In this document: in pieces, positions 28,730-36,773 of the stretch
How the letters are laid out: each line of letters starts with the position of its first letter
Position numbering within the stretch: the stretch's first letter is position 1
Assembly (NCBI GenBank): GCA_963750995.1
Contig: CAVVST010000006.1
Location: 62,001-126,000, forward strand
Source of the DNA: CAVVST01 sp963750995
GTDB lineage: Bacteria; Acidobacteriota; Vicinamibacteria; Vicinamibacterales; UBA2999
Length of the DNA stretch: 64,000 nucleotides
Direction: 5' to 3'
Notes under the pieces: generated by a model
Databases searched by the model: none
Seen by the model: the letters and a program-made list of their open reading frames with translations, nothing else
Told to the model about the DNA's origin: nothing
Made by a program: the position numbers and the translations under genes

Positions 28730-30049
28730 CTACCGACCGGCGCCAGCCGCAGCGAGCCTGAACGTGTATCTTACGGTGTCGTTGCCGTTCTGCACGTTGA
28801 AGACCGCCGGCCCGTCGGCACGCACGAGAAAGGTCTCGACTTTCCGCGAGGTCACGTCAATTTCGTTGAACCGGGTGACGACCCGGTAATTGCCCCCATC
28901 CGCGTCGAGGATTGCGACCGACCCCTGGATGTTCGTGTTCCGCCGTTCGGCGTTGGCAAAGTCGACGGTGATCTCGTACTCCCCCTGGCGCAGTCCGACG
29001 ATATAGTACGCGTCCTCGTCGACGTCGAGGAGCCCGGTCTTTTCCTCGCCGAGCGACAACGCCTGGGGGACGACGCTGCCGAACAGCGGTACGAACTCTA
29101 CCGCCGATGCCGGTCGGACGCTCAGCCAGAAATCCGCCGGTGCGTCGCCGTTCAACAGTCTCAAGCCGACCCGTGCCGGCTGCCGCGTCGACCAGGTGGC
29201 CGTCTGCCGGGCGCCGACATCGATCTCGTTGAAGCCGATGATCCGATCCTGCAACATCGCACCACGTTCATCGAGCAGCGAGATTCGACTCTGAAGGTTG
29301 CTCGACCGGTTGTCGATGAGCCGCATATCGGCCACGATTTTCAGGTCGCCGACCGGTTCCGGCAGCTGCAGGTAGTACTCCTGGTTCGGTCCGAGACCTA
29401 TTTTCTGGATGGTGCCGGGTGTCAGCGCCGCCGGTTTATCCGCGCTCGTTTCAGCCGGCGGTGCGCTCACAACCCGCATCGCGTCCACGCCTGGCGCTCC
29501 TCCCGCCACGACCCTCCAGATCCCGTACCCGGCGGCTCCAGCGATCAGAATCCCAAGCGCCGCGGCGGCGATCCAGCGCCAGTCCCGCGGGGCTCGCCGG
29601 ACCTGCACGGGTGGCGTCGGCGGCTGCGCCGGTTGTGGTGGCGGCTGCACGAGGACCGCGCCCCGTGCCTTCGCCGCGATGCCGTCGCACAGGGCCTGGA
29701 ATTCCGGGTCCGCGGGGTCGCCCGTCCACCGGGTCAAGTCGGCGGCCTGCCGGCGGCGGAACTCGAGGGGCTGCTTGACGTTCTCGATCAGCGCCGGAAC
29801 CAGGACCTCGCGTTCGGACGCCAGGCCCGCCTCGTTTCGCACCCACTCTGAGCCGATTGAATGCGCCGACCAGAGCACGACGACGCTGCTGGCGGTCTCG
29901 AGCTGCTGCTCGATGGTCTGATCGAACGCCTCGCCCGCGACGATCTTGCGGTCCCACCAGACCGACCAGCCCCGGTCCTGGAGGGCATCAGCGAGCAATC
30001 GCGCGCGGTCCCGGTCCTCGCGCGCGTAGCTGATGAACACGTCAGGCAT
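28730..30049 (-). CDS. TIR domain protein with membrane helix and duplicated beta module
   Basis: 439 residues. TIR domain at about 3-125: DVFISYAREDRDRARLLADAL, WSVWWDRKIVAGEAFD, VVVLWSAHSIGSEWVRNEA; WVRNE is the WxxxE motif whose Glu is catalytic in NAD-cleaving TIRs. A Pro-rich linker and membrane helix (WIAAAALGILIAGAAGYGIW) lead to two similar modules of about 110 residues, each with a FNEIDV motif (RIIGFNEIDVGAR; VTRFNEIDVTSR), probably periplasmic. Its start overlaps the hybrid kinase stop by 8 bases, so it belongs to that operon. Confidence 0.85.
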   Translation of the reverse strand: MPDVFISYAREDRDRARLLADALQDRGWSVWWDRKIVAGEAFDQTIEQQLETASSVVVLWSAHSIGSEWVRNEAGLASEREVLVPALIENVKQPLEFRRRQAADLTRWTGDPADPEFQALCDGIAAKARGAVLVQPPPQPAQPPTPPVQVRRAPRDWRWIAAAALGILIAGAAGYGIWRVVAGGAPGVDAMRVVSAPPAETSADKPAALTPGTIQKIGLGPNQEYYLQLPEPVGDLKIVADMRLIDNRSSNLQSRISLLDERGAMLQDRIIGFNEIDVGARQTATWSTRQPARVGLRLLNGDAPADFWLSVRPASAVEFVPLFGSVVPQALSLGEEKTGLLDVDEDAYYIVGLRQGEYEITVDFANAERRNTNIQGSVAILDADGGNYRVVTRFNEIDVTSRKVETFLVRADGPAVFNVQNGNDTVRYTFRLAAAGAGR

Positions 30050-31619
30050 GGTGTCGCACTGCGGCCGTCGCGATCAGCGATTCGAGGACGTCCGGTTCCG
30101 CTGGCTTGGTGACGTGGCGGTCGAAGCCCGCCTCATAGGCGCGCCGCTGGTCCTCTTCCTGCCCGAACCCGGTCAGCGCGACCAGGACGACGCGTCCTCC
30201 CATCGCCGCGCGGATGCGACGGGCTGCCTCGTAGCCGTCCATGCGCGGCATGCCGATGTCGAGCAGCGCGATCTGCGGTTCGAATACCTGCGCCAGCTCC
30301 ACCGCCTCGACGCCGTCGGCTGCAACCCGGACGTCGTGGCCCATGAACTGAATCATCAGGCGCATCATTTCAGCGGCGTCGGGAATGTCCTCGGCCACCA
30401 GCACCCGGCATGACGGCGCGCTGGTCCGTCCATGGGCCGCGGTCCGCTTCTGCTCGTCGGCCGCCGTGACGACCGGCAGGCGGACGAAGAACGTCGTCCC
30501 CTTACCAGGGCCTCCGCTCCGGGCCTCGATGCGGCCGTCATGCAGCTCGATCAGGCGTCTCGCCAGCGTGAGCCCGATTCCCAGCCCGCTGCGCGTTCTG
30601 GTCAGGCCCTGCTCGACCTGGATGAACATGTCGAAGATCCGCGGCAGAGCCGAGGGCTCGATGCCGATGCCGGTGTCGCTGACGGCAATGACGGCCTCGT
30701 CCGCATCGACCTGCGCCGAGATAGAAATGCGGCCGCCGCGATCGGTGTACTTGACGGCGTTGTTCAGCAGGTTGGCAAACGCCTGCGCCAGCCGCGTGAA
30801 GTCGCCGAACACCCACAGGCCGGTATCCGGCAGGTCCATCACGATCGAGTGGCCGGCGGCGTCGCTGAGCGGCTGGATCGTCTCGACGGCGCTGCGAAGC
30901 ACGCTGCGCAGGTCGGTCCGGTCGCGGCGCAGCTCGATCCGGTTGCGCGTGATGCGCGAGACGTCGAGCAGGTCATCGGTCAGGCGGACCAGCTGGTGGA
31001 GCTGGCGCTCCATGATCGCGAGCGCCCGCTCGTTCAGCGAAGGGTCGTCGCCGGCGCGGCGCATCAACTCCAGCGCGTTGCGGATCGGCGCGAGCGGATT
31101 GCGCAGTTCGTGAGACAGGGTCGCGAGGAACTCGTCCTTGCGGCGGTCCGCTTCGCGCAGGACGTCTTCGATCTGCTTCCGCTCGGTCATGTCCACGCAC
31201 ACGCTGACGCAGCCGCAGACCCTGCCCTGGCGATCGTAGAGCGGTTCGACGTCGTTCTGGACGTACAGCACCGACCCGTCGGCCCGGACGATCTCGATCT
31301 CGTTGGCGAGGTGCGTGCGGTGCGCCACCGCGTACTGCATCGGCAGATCGCCCGGAGGTATGTCGCGGCCGTGGCGCTGGATGCGATACGACGCCTGCTC
31401 GCCGGCCGGCGGCGTCATCGAGATGTTCTTGGCCGGCTCGACGTGAAGCAGACGCGCGAGGGCGTCGTTCGCGGTGATCAGCCGGCAGTCCGGATCGTGG
31501 GCAACGGCGATTGGAACCGGCGCTCGCGCAACGAGGTCGGCGAGCGAACGAAGCCGCGCCCGCAGTTCGTCGGGGGTGGCGTCATCCGGCGGCTCGAATA
31601 ACGTGGCCAGGCTCGACAT
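30042..31619 (-). CDS. Hybrid sensor histidine kinase / response regulator (PAS-HisKA-HATPase-REC)
   Basis: 525 residues, no membrane helix, so a cytoplasmic sensor. PAS-like domain at about 25-145 (PIAVAHDPDCRLITANDALARLL), HisKA with phospho-accepting His in ATLSHELRNPLAPIRNALEL, ATPase with N box ANLLNNAVKYTDRGG and G boxes VSDTGIGIEPS and SGLGIGLTLARRL, and a C-terminal receiver (VLVAEDIPDAAEMMRL, ALLDIGMPRMDGYEAAR, VTKPAEP). No DNA-binding output. First gene of an operon with the TIR protein, propeller and PrcB-like protein. Confidence 0.92.
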   Translation of the reverse strand: MSSLATLFEPPDDATPDELRARLRSLADLVARAPVPIAVAHDPDCRLITANDALARLLHVEPAKNISMTPPAGEQASYRIQRHGRDIPPGDLPMQYAVAHRTHLANEIEIVRADGSVLYVQNDVEPLYDRQGRVCGCVSVCVDMTERKQIEDVLREADRRKDEFLATLSHELRNPLAPIRNALELMRRAGDDPSLNERALAIMERQLHQLVRLTDDLLDVSRITRNRIELRRDRTDLRSVLRSAVETIQPLSDAAGHSIVMDLPDTGLWVFGDFTRLAQAFANLLNNAVKYTDRGGRISISAQVDADEAVIAVSDTGIGIEPSALPRIFDMFIQVEQGLTRTRSGLGIGLTLARRLIELHDGRIEARSGGPGKGTTFFVRLPVVTAADEQKRTAAHGRTSAPSCRVLVAEDIPDAAEMMRLMIQFMGHDVRVAADGVEAVELAQVFEPQIALLDIGMPRMDGYEAARRIRAAMGGRVVLVALTGFGQEEDQRRAYEAGFDRHVTKPAEPDVLESLIATAAVRHHA

Positions 31620-31643
31620 CAGGGGTCCCGGGAAGAGGATGAG

Positions 31644-31649
31644 TATTAT
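31644..31649 (+). promoter_or_regulatory. -10 box (TATTAT), leaderless MgtC gene
   Basis: TATTAT ends 6 bases before ATG 31656. No ribosome binding site between them. Confidence 0.5.
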
Positions 31650-31655
31650 GCGTCA

Positions 31656-32123
31656 ATGGACTCGATTACCGACGAACTCTTCAGCGTCCCCGGCACCACT
31701 CAGACCATAGTCGTAGTCGTACGAATCGTGGCCGCCGGGCTGCTGGGTGCGGTGATCGGAGGTGAGCGCGAGCTGGAAGGGAAGGCGGCTGGCCTGCGCA
31801 CGCATATGTTGGTGGCCCTTGGCTCCGCACTCTTCGTGATCGCGCCCCGCGAGGCCGGCCTGCGTGGAAGCGAGATCGCCAGCGTCGTCCAGGGCGTGGC
31901 CGCCGGCATCGGCTTCATCGGCGCCGGCACGATCCTGAAGCTGGCGGACCGCCAGCAGATCAAGGGCCTGACGACCGCCGCCAGCATCTGGATGACGGCC
32001 GCTGTCGGCATCGCCGCCGGCCTTGGCCCGCTCTGGGTGCCAGTGCTGTCCGCGGCGTGCGCCTGGGTGATCCTCTACGTGTTTGCGCGGATCGAAAGGG
32101 GGTCGGCGTCGCCGGACCGCTGA
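31656..32123 (+). CDS. MgtC/SapB family membrane protein
   Basis: 155 residues with four hydrophobic segments and the family motifs AGLLGAVIGGERELEGKAAGLRTHMLVALGSALF and GVAAGIGFIGAGTILK plus GLTTAASIWMTAAVGIAAGLG. MgtC-type proteins affect magnesium homeostasis and ATP synthase activity in some pathogens; here only the short membrane domain is present, without the C-terminal ACT-like part. Divergent from the hybrid kinase, 36 bases apart. Confidence 0.88.
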   Translation: MDSITDELFSVPGTTQTIVVVVRIVAAGLLGAVIGGERELEGKAAGLRTHMLVALGSALFVIAPREAGLRGSEIASVVQGVAAGIGFIGAGTILKLADRQQIKGLTTAASIWMTAAVGIAAGLGPLWVPVLSAACAWVILYVFARIERGSASPDR

Positions 32124-32145
32124 TAGCCGTCCGGCAACAGGAGTC

Positions 32146-32958
32146 TTACCTCCCGGCCTGGCCGGGATCGCGGAACCCTTTGTTGTAGCCTTCGACTTCG
32201 TTCATCGGCGCGCAGATGCCTTCGGTGACGCCCGCATACAGGCCCGACCATCCGAAGTAGGTCATGCGCTCCTCGGGGACGCGCTTGTACAGCTTCTTGT
32301 TCCCCACCCACGGCGTCGTGTAGTACTCGGGATCGTGCAGGGTCAGCTGCATCTCCAGCGTGTTCGAGTCGAGCCGGCGCCAGGTTTCCTCGATGCGCGC
32401 GTGAAAGCTCTTGGGGTTGCCGGCGTTGTCCAGCCAGGCGCGTTCCTCGAGACCGACAGTGTTGACGACGAGGGTGTTGCCATTCCAGGTGGCGACGGAG
32501 TGTCCGTACCACGCCGGGCCGAGATTCTCGAGATTCTCGCCGGCGGGCAGGGCGCGGCCATCGGTCCAGAGGAACCGGGTACGGTGCTCCCACTGAAAGA
32601 ACTGGATGACCCGGTTGGACGTCATCACGAACTCCATCGGCTCATCGTCGTTCATCAGACGCGGAAAGCCCATCGGGTTGCAGGTGTACCACGGCGCGTT
32701 GCCGATGCCGCCGTCCCTGTCGGCGATGCGGCCGGCCTTGGCGGCACTCCCCGCCGGGGTCAGCGGCGGCGCCGGCGTGCCCAGCGTGTGGTCGTTTCTG
32801 GTCAGCATCCAGATGCCCGACAGGTCGCGCGGATCGAAATTCGTGTCGCCGCGGTTGGCGTCGATCGCCTTGATCGTTTCTTCCCGGAACCCCTGCGCGG
32901 ACGCCGTCACGGCCGGCGCGAGGCAGAACAGCAGAAGAGCGAAGCGGGCGCTGCGCAT
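32146..32958 (-). CDS. Secreted WxGDTLVV-family protein
   Basis: About 270 residues. I use the ATG at 32958 because AGGGAG is 9 bases ahead of it and directly abuts the alternative ATG at 32967. Signal peptide (ALLLFCLAPAVTASAQ), DLSGIWMLTRND, WYTCNPMGFPRLM, FLWTDGRALP, and the signature GHSVATWNGNTLVVNTVGL with Asn instead of Asp. Follows a DUF6152 gene by 14 bases: the same cassette as 21710-22866. Confidence 0.8.
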   Translation of the reverse strand: MRSARFALLLFCLAPAVTASAQGFREETIKAIDANRGDTNFDPRDLSGIWMLTRNDHTLGTPAPPLTPAGSAAKAGRIADRDGGIGNAPWYTCNPMGFPRLMNDDEPMEFVMTSNRVIQFFQWEHRTRFLWTDGRALPAGENLENLGPAWYGHSVATWNGNTLVVNTVGLEERAWLDNAGNPKSFHARIEETWRRLDSNTLEMQLTLHDPEYYTTPWVGNKKLYKRVPEERMTYFGWSGLYAGVTEGICAPMNEVEGYNKGFRDPGQAGR

Positions 32959-32972
32959 GGCTGGCATCTCCC

Positions 32973-33374
32973 TCAGTTCACCGGGTTGGCGCCGGTTTCA
33001 CGCGACATGATTTCCGAGCCGTCGGCGAGGACCACCTTCACGACGATCGCGGTCGGCGCGCCGTTCGCGGCGGGATTGACGATCGCGGTGATCTCCTGGC
33101 CCACCTTGAGCGTGTTCCGGTTGTAGCCCGCCTGGGCGAGCTGGCTCACGCCGGCATTCTCGAATCCCCAGGTCACGCTCTTGCCGGCGTCGTCTTTGAC
33201 GTCCATGTAGATAACGACATGCGGATTGCGCCAGTCCACGCGGGAGACGACGCCCTTGAGCGTGACGCGCTTGTTCATGTCGTAGGTGGACCCGCGGCCA
33301 TGGTGCGCGTCGAGCGTGGGTGAGAGCGTCGTGAGCAGCGACAGCAGGACGGCGGCGTGCAGGAGCTTGTGCAT
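32973..33374 (-). CDS. DUF6152 family secreted protein
   Basis: 133 residues: signal peptide (LLHAAVLLSLLTTLSPTLDA), HHGRGSTYDMNKRV, GVVSRVDWRNPHVVIYMDV, WGFENAGVSQLAQAGY, LKVGQEITAIVNP and VLADGSEIM. Clear DUF6152. First gene of a cassette with the WxGDTLVV gene downstream. Confidence 0.85.
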   Translation of the reverse strand: MHKLLHAAVLLSLLTTLSPTLDAHHGRGSTYDMNKRVTLKGVVSRVDWRNPHVVIYMDVKDDAGKSVTWGFENAGVSQLAQAGYNRNTLKVGQEITAIVNPAANGAPTAIVVKVVLADGSEIMSRETGANPVN

Positions 33375-33454
33375 GAGATGCGTCCCCCGGGTAGAAGTGA
33401 CGTCCGAGATGGTAGGGGCCGCTGCCCGCGGTGTCAACGGGGCCAGAAACAATA

Positions 33455-33478
33455 AGGGCCGGGATTGCTCCCGGCCCT
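33455..33478 (-). terminator. Rho-independent terminator of the RRM gene
   Basis: A perfect 10-base stem AGGGCCGGGA / TCCCGGCCCT with a 4-base loop, followed on the minus strand by TTATTGTTT. Lies 28 bases past the RRM stop codon. Confidence 0.85.
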
Positions 33479-33505
33479 GGTGACGCTTCTGGTCGCTGCG
33501 CGTTC

Positions 33506-33825
33506 TTACCAGCGCGACTCGCGACGCTGACGACGCCGCCGCCGCCGCCGCCACCGTTGCGCGCGAAGCCGCCGCTGCGCTGTTCCTGCGGCTTCGCCTC
33601 GTTCACGGTCAGCCGGCGTCCTTCGAATTCCTGCTGATCGAGTTTCTCGCACGCGGTGCGCCCGGCGGCGCCATCCGCCATTTCGACGAAACCGAAACCG
33701 CGCGACTGCCCGGTGGCGTGATCGCGGATCAGCTTGACCGACGCGACGTCGCCAATCGGGGCGAAGAGCGCCTCGAGCTGCTGCTCATCGGTATGGAACG
33801 ACAAATTGCCTACGTAAAGTCTCAT
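33506..33825 (-). pseudogene. RRM RNA-binding protein, frame slip in glycine tract
   Basis: Starts at ATG 33825 with a canonical RNA-recognition motif: RNP2 LYVGNLSF and RNP1 RGFGFVEM, followed by LTVNEAKPQEQR and a glycine tract. In the frame given, the protein runs on past the tract without a family-like end, but shifting frame in the GGC run gives RRQRRESRW and a stop at 33506, a basic ending typical of acidobacterial and cyanobacterial-type RRM proteins (about 106 residues). Probably a cold- or growth-related RNA chaperone. The slip could be a sequencing error in a GC repeat or true phase variation. Confidence 0.75.
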
Positions 33826-33974
33826 GACACATCCAGTTGAAAGGTTGGAGGCTGCTGGCTTGATATCTTCTGGAGCGTGCAACTACAAGACTGACGCAGG
33901 CAGAACAAACGCGGCGGGATCCAACGTGACACGGTAGTGTAGCACGCGCCGCAAAGTCGCGCGGGCGGTGACGG

Positions 33975-34157
33975 TCAGCGTCGCCGGTGAAACGACAACA
34001 GCCGCGCCTGGTTCCAGATTTCGCCGCACCCATGGCACCGCCAGTAGGTGCGATCCGTGATCGACTTGCTGCTGGTCGTCACCTGCGCGGATCGGCAGAA
34101 GGGACAGACCGGCTTTTCAGGCGCGGCTACGCGAGGGGGCGCGGCCGGGTGATTCAT
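33975..34157 (-). CDS. Small zinc-ribbon protein
   Basis: 60 residues. CPFCRSAQV and WRCHGCGEIW give two CxxC knuckles 22 residues apart, a zinc ribbon like those of transcription factor or transposase zinc ribbons. Begins 6 bases after the rpoZ stop on the same strand, so the two are likely one transcript. Function unknown. Confidence 0.7.
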   Translation of the reverse strand: MNHPAAPPRVAAPEKPVCPFCRSAQVTTSSKSITDRTYWRCHGCGEIWNQARLLSFHRRR

Positions 34158-34163
34158 GGCTGC

Positions 34164-34373
34164 TCAGAGCTGCCAGCCGCATTGCCGGGCGGTGACGGGC
34201 GCCTCGTCCTCAGTGCGCACGACGCGGCCGCCGGCGACTTCCATCTGCGCCATCGTGGCGGCCCCGTGTGGGCCGTCAAGACGCGGTACGCAGCCGGCAA
34301 GCAGTTGCTGCGCGCGAAGGGCGGCTACGACGACGAATTCGAACGGATTGACGTCGACTGGTCGAATGACCAT
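34164..34373 (-). CDS. rpoZ: RNA polymerase omega subunit
   Basis: 69 residues. NPFEFVVVAALRAQQLLAGCVPRL followed by TMAQMEVAGGRV matches the omega fold: the N(R/P)FEhVVhAxxRAxQL helix and the AxxEhxxGxV helix. A GAGGA ribosome binding site lies 5 bases ahead of the ATG at 34373. Omega helps assemble and stabilise beta-prime. Here it is unlinked to gmk or spoT, its usual neighbours elsewhere. Confidence 0.82.
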   Translation of the reverse strand: MVIRPVDVNPFEFVVVAALRAQQLLAGCVPRLDGPHGAATMAQMEVAGGRVVRTEDEAPVTARQCGWQL

Positions 34374-34444
34374 GGGTTCCTCTGGACAATGCCATGGTGA
34401 GGAACCCGCCGGATTGCGGGAGGCTCAGAACAGCTGTGAGTACC

Positions 34445-34957
34445 TTAGCACGGAAGGGCTGGGCGGCTCGTAGACGACGCCGCGGCCCGCACGGCCATTT
34501 CGGTCTCGGCGCGCGCCGTTGCCAGGCGTCCGATGTGTTCCATCAGGTCGCCGAGCGGCTGCGGCTTGTAGAACAAGTGCGCAGCATTGCGCTGGATCAA
34601 GGCTTCCTGATCGTCGGTCACGGCCCCCGAGCCTGTCAGGATCAACACCGGGGTCGAGCGGTGACGGGGGTTTACACGCAGCATCGCCAGCAGTTCGAGG
34701 CCGGACTGGGTGCCCAAATGGAGGTCGAGGATCACGGCGCTCAGGGCGTGATCATCCGCGAATGCCACGGCGTCGGCGATCGATCCGGCCTCGACGGCCC
34801 TGAACCGGTTCAGGCCAAGCGCGCGAGTCAGCATCCGGCGGATGCCGGGATTGTCGTCCACGACCAGGACATAGCGGTCGTCGGTGGACGCCTCGACGAG
34901 CGCCGGGTTCGTACCGGCGACCTCGATTTCTTCACCCCACTGCATGCCTCTGTCCAT
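34445..34957 (-). CDS. Single-domain response regulator
   Basis: 170 residues. A receiver domain at about 28-145: acidic pair in YVLVVDDNPGIRRML, phospho-acceptor Asp in AVILDLHLGTQSG, switch Thr in LILTGSG, and the conserved Lys in HLFYKPQPLGDL. The short Ala/Arg tail has no DNA-binding or enzyme domain, so it likely works by binding a partner. A second ATG (34945) is possible. A perfect palindrome lies 26 bases upstream. Confidence 0.88.
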   Translation of the reverse strand: MDRGMQWGEEIEVAGTNPALVEASTDDRYVLVVDDNPGIRRMLTRALGLNRFRAVEAGSIADAVAFADDHALSAVILDLHLGTQSGLELLAMLRVNPRHRSTPVLILTGSGAVTDDQEALIQRNAAHLFYKPQPLGDLMEHIGRLATARAETEMAVRAAASSTSRPALPC

Positions 34958-34982
34958 GGCAAGGGCCGCGCCGAAGGCCGTC

Positions 34983-34997
34983 TGACACCGGGTGTCA
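34983..34997. promoter_or_regulatory. Perfect palindrome TGACACC-G-GGTGTCA
   Basis: Seven-base arms around one base, 26 bases upstream of the response regulator start; candidate operator. Confidence 0.45.
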
Positions 34998-35074
34998 TGT
35001 CGTGGACGTCGGAGTCGCGGCTTATACGCCTGGAATGTGACGGTTCGCCGACACTGCCTCCGGCAGCGCGGCCG

Positions 35075-35440
35075 CTACGACGGCACCTTGGGGCCCGCAT
35101 CGACGCGCCCGGCGATGTACGCGCCGTCCGCGATGACGCATCGAGGTGCGTGGATGTCCCCGGTCACCGACCCGGTCGCGTGAAGATCGACCCGTTCCAG
35201 AGCCTTGATATTCCCTGTGACCGCTCCGCTGATCGTGATGCGCAGCGCGGACAGGTTCGCCGTGACCGCGCCCTCGGGCCCGATTGACAGGTGATGATTG
35301 TTGACCTCGATTGATCCATCCACCCGTCCGTCGATTACCAGATCCTCGGTGCTGATGAGCTTGCCCTCGATCCGCACCCCGGGACCCACCCATGCCACCT
35401 TCCGCCGCTCGGCCGGCGGCGCCGCCGTGTCATTTGCCAT
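35075..35440 (-). CDS. Bactofilin
   Basis: 121 residues. The core GVRIEGKLISTEDLVIDGRVDGSIEV then LSIGPEGAVTANLSA, ITISGAVTGNIKA, VDLHATGSVTGDI, CVIADGAYIAGRV is the right-handed beta-helix of bactofilins (DUF583), one rung per line, each with a G-x-[VI] turn. Bactofilins polymerise without nucleotides and scaffold cell-shape or cell-wall enzymes. The N-terminal tail is short and polar, without a membrane helix. Confidence 0.9.
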   Translation of the reverse strand: MANDTAAPPAERRKVAWVGPGVRIEGKLISTEDLVIDGRVDGSIEVNNHHLSIGPEGAVTANLSALRITISGAVTGNIKALERVDLHATGSVTGDIHAPRCVIADGAYIAGRVDAGPKVPS

Positions 35441-35497
35441 GCGCCTATAGCCTACGACGGACGCCGGCTTCCCTGGTACTGGTAACCTTCGGATTCT

Positions 35498-35941
35498 ATG
35501 AAATCTGTTCTTCCGATCCTCGTTGCGGTGGCCTCGCTGGCCGGCGCCGCCTGCGGCGGCGACTCGGGCACATCTCCCACGATTCTCCCGGGCGCGCCGT
35601 TCTCGACGACGGACGTTCGCGTGGGCACCGGCGCGGACGCGACCGCAGGCCGCCGCGTAACGGTCAACTACACCGGATGGATCTACGATCCCGCGCGCCC
35701 GGAGAACAAGGGGCAGCAGTTCGATTCGTCCGTGGGGGCCGGCCGCCAGCCGTTCCCGTTCACACTCGGCACCGGCGCGGTGATTCGCGGATTCGACCAG
35801 GGCGTGACCGGGATGAAGGTGGGAGGCCTGCGGCGCGTCACCATTCCGCCGGACCTGGCTTACGGATCGGCGGGGTCGGGCGGAGTGATTCCGCCCAACG
35901 CCACGCTCGTCTTCGATATCGAACTGCTCGACGTGGTCTGA
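35498..35941 (+). CDS. FKBP-type peptidyl-prolyl isomerase, lipoprotein
   Basis: 147 residues. Lipobox LAGAAC at the end of the signal; FKBP domain from about 35: VTVNYTGWIYD, KGQQFDSSVG, FPFTLGTGAVIRGFDQGVTGMKVGGLRRVTIPPDLAYG, and VIPPNATLVFDIELLDV. Active-site residues of FKBPs (Tyr, Phe-Asp-Ser, Ile of VIxGxD, Tyr of LAYG) are present. Likely a membrane-anchored folding helper in the periplasm. Confidence 0.93.
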   Translation: MKSVLPILVAVASLAGAACGGDSGTSPTILPGAPFSTTDVRVGTGADATAGRRVTVNYTGWIYDPARPENKGQQFDSSVGAGRQPFPFTLGTGAVIRGFDQGVTGMKVGGLRRVTIPPDLAYGSAGSGGVIPPNATLVFDIELLDVV

Positions 35942-35944
35942 GCG

Positions 35945-36679
35945 CTACTGGGCTCCGCCGCGGCCCGCCCCATCGCCGCGACCGCCGCCGCCACGTCCTC
36001 CACGTCCTCCCGGCGGCGGCGCGTTGCCGCCAGCGGCACCCGGCTGGGCACGACGAATCGTGATCGGCGGTAGGCGGTTCGAGTAAATCTCGTCGTAGCG
36101 TACGTTGCGGCCGTCCGCGCCGAGCATCGACAAGTTCTGCTGGAAGATCCCCTGCGCCGGCGAATTCCCCGGAACCGTGGCGTCGACGATGTACAGGCGG
36201 TTCTCGTGCAGGTAGATCGCCACGTAGGTCTTGGTGTTGTCGGCGTTCTGCAGCTGCAGCTGGTGGCCTGAGATCAGATTGATGTAATGCCACGCATCGT
36301 ACGTAACCTTCGAGCCCGCCCTGTTCCGGTACAGTTTCGTCGCCGCGTATTGAATGGAAGCCTGGATGTCGATCTGGAAGTAACGCGGATCATCGAATGA
36401 CGGAGCCTTAGGGAGCTTCGCGTGAATCATTTCGGCGTTGGTGTAGTCGATGACGGTGACTGAATACTTACTTCCCCCTTGCTGCACCGTATAGATGCGG
36501 CCGGGGAAGACGGCACCGTACTCGGACGGCCACATGATCTCCATGACCGTTGGCTTGCCGGGGAACGGGATGCTGAAGCGGTCTTCGGTGCTGATGAATT
36601 CCATCCACTCCTCCTGCGCGGAGGCGAGGACAGGGAGGCACAACAGGAGTGCGGCGATGATGAGCTGAATACGGCGCAT
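35945..36679 (-). CDS. Secreted protein with RGG-rich tail, unknown function
   Basis: 244 residues from ATG 36679: signal peptide (IIAALLLCLPVLASAQ), then a domain starting EEWMEFISTEDRFSIPFPGKP, a pattern common to small secreted proteins in Acidobacteriota and Alphaproteobacteria (the 'F-x-V-x-F-P-x-x-P' type). Later YAATKLYRNRAGSKVTYD and RLYIVDATVPGNSP. The last 25 residues are Gly/Arg/Pro-rich, probably disordered. Convergent with the FKBP gene, 3 bases between stops. Confidence 0.7.
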   Translation of the reverse strand: MRRIQLIIAALLLCLPVLASAQEEWMEFISTEDRFSIPFPGKPTVMEIMWPSEYGAVFPGRIYTVQQGGSKYSVTVIDYTNAEMIHAKLPKAPSFDDPRYFQIDIQASIQYAATKLYRNRAGSKVTYDAWHYINLISGHQLQLQNADNTKTYVAIYLHENRLYIVDATVPGNSPAQGIFQQNLSMLGADGRNVRYDEIYSNRLPPITIRRAQPGAAGGNAPPPGGRGGRGGGGRGDGAGRGGAQ

Positions 36680-36759
36680 GATTTTGTCCTTCCGGCGTGG
36701 AAACTTCCGCCTAATATGCCAGAAAACCCCCGGGCGGCGCCACAACGGCTGCGGCCGCT

Positions 36760-36765
36760 TATAAT
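36760..36765 (+). promoter_or_regulatory. -10 box (TATAAT), leaderless cupin gene
   Basis: Perfect TATAAT ending 8 bases before ATG 36774. Confidence 0.6.
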
Positions 36766-36773
36766 CCCGCGGC

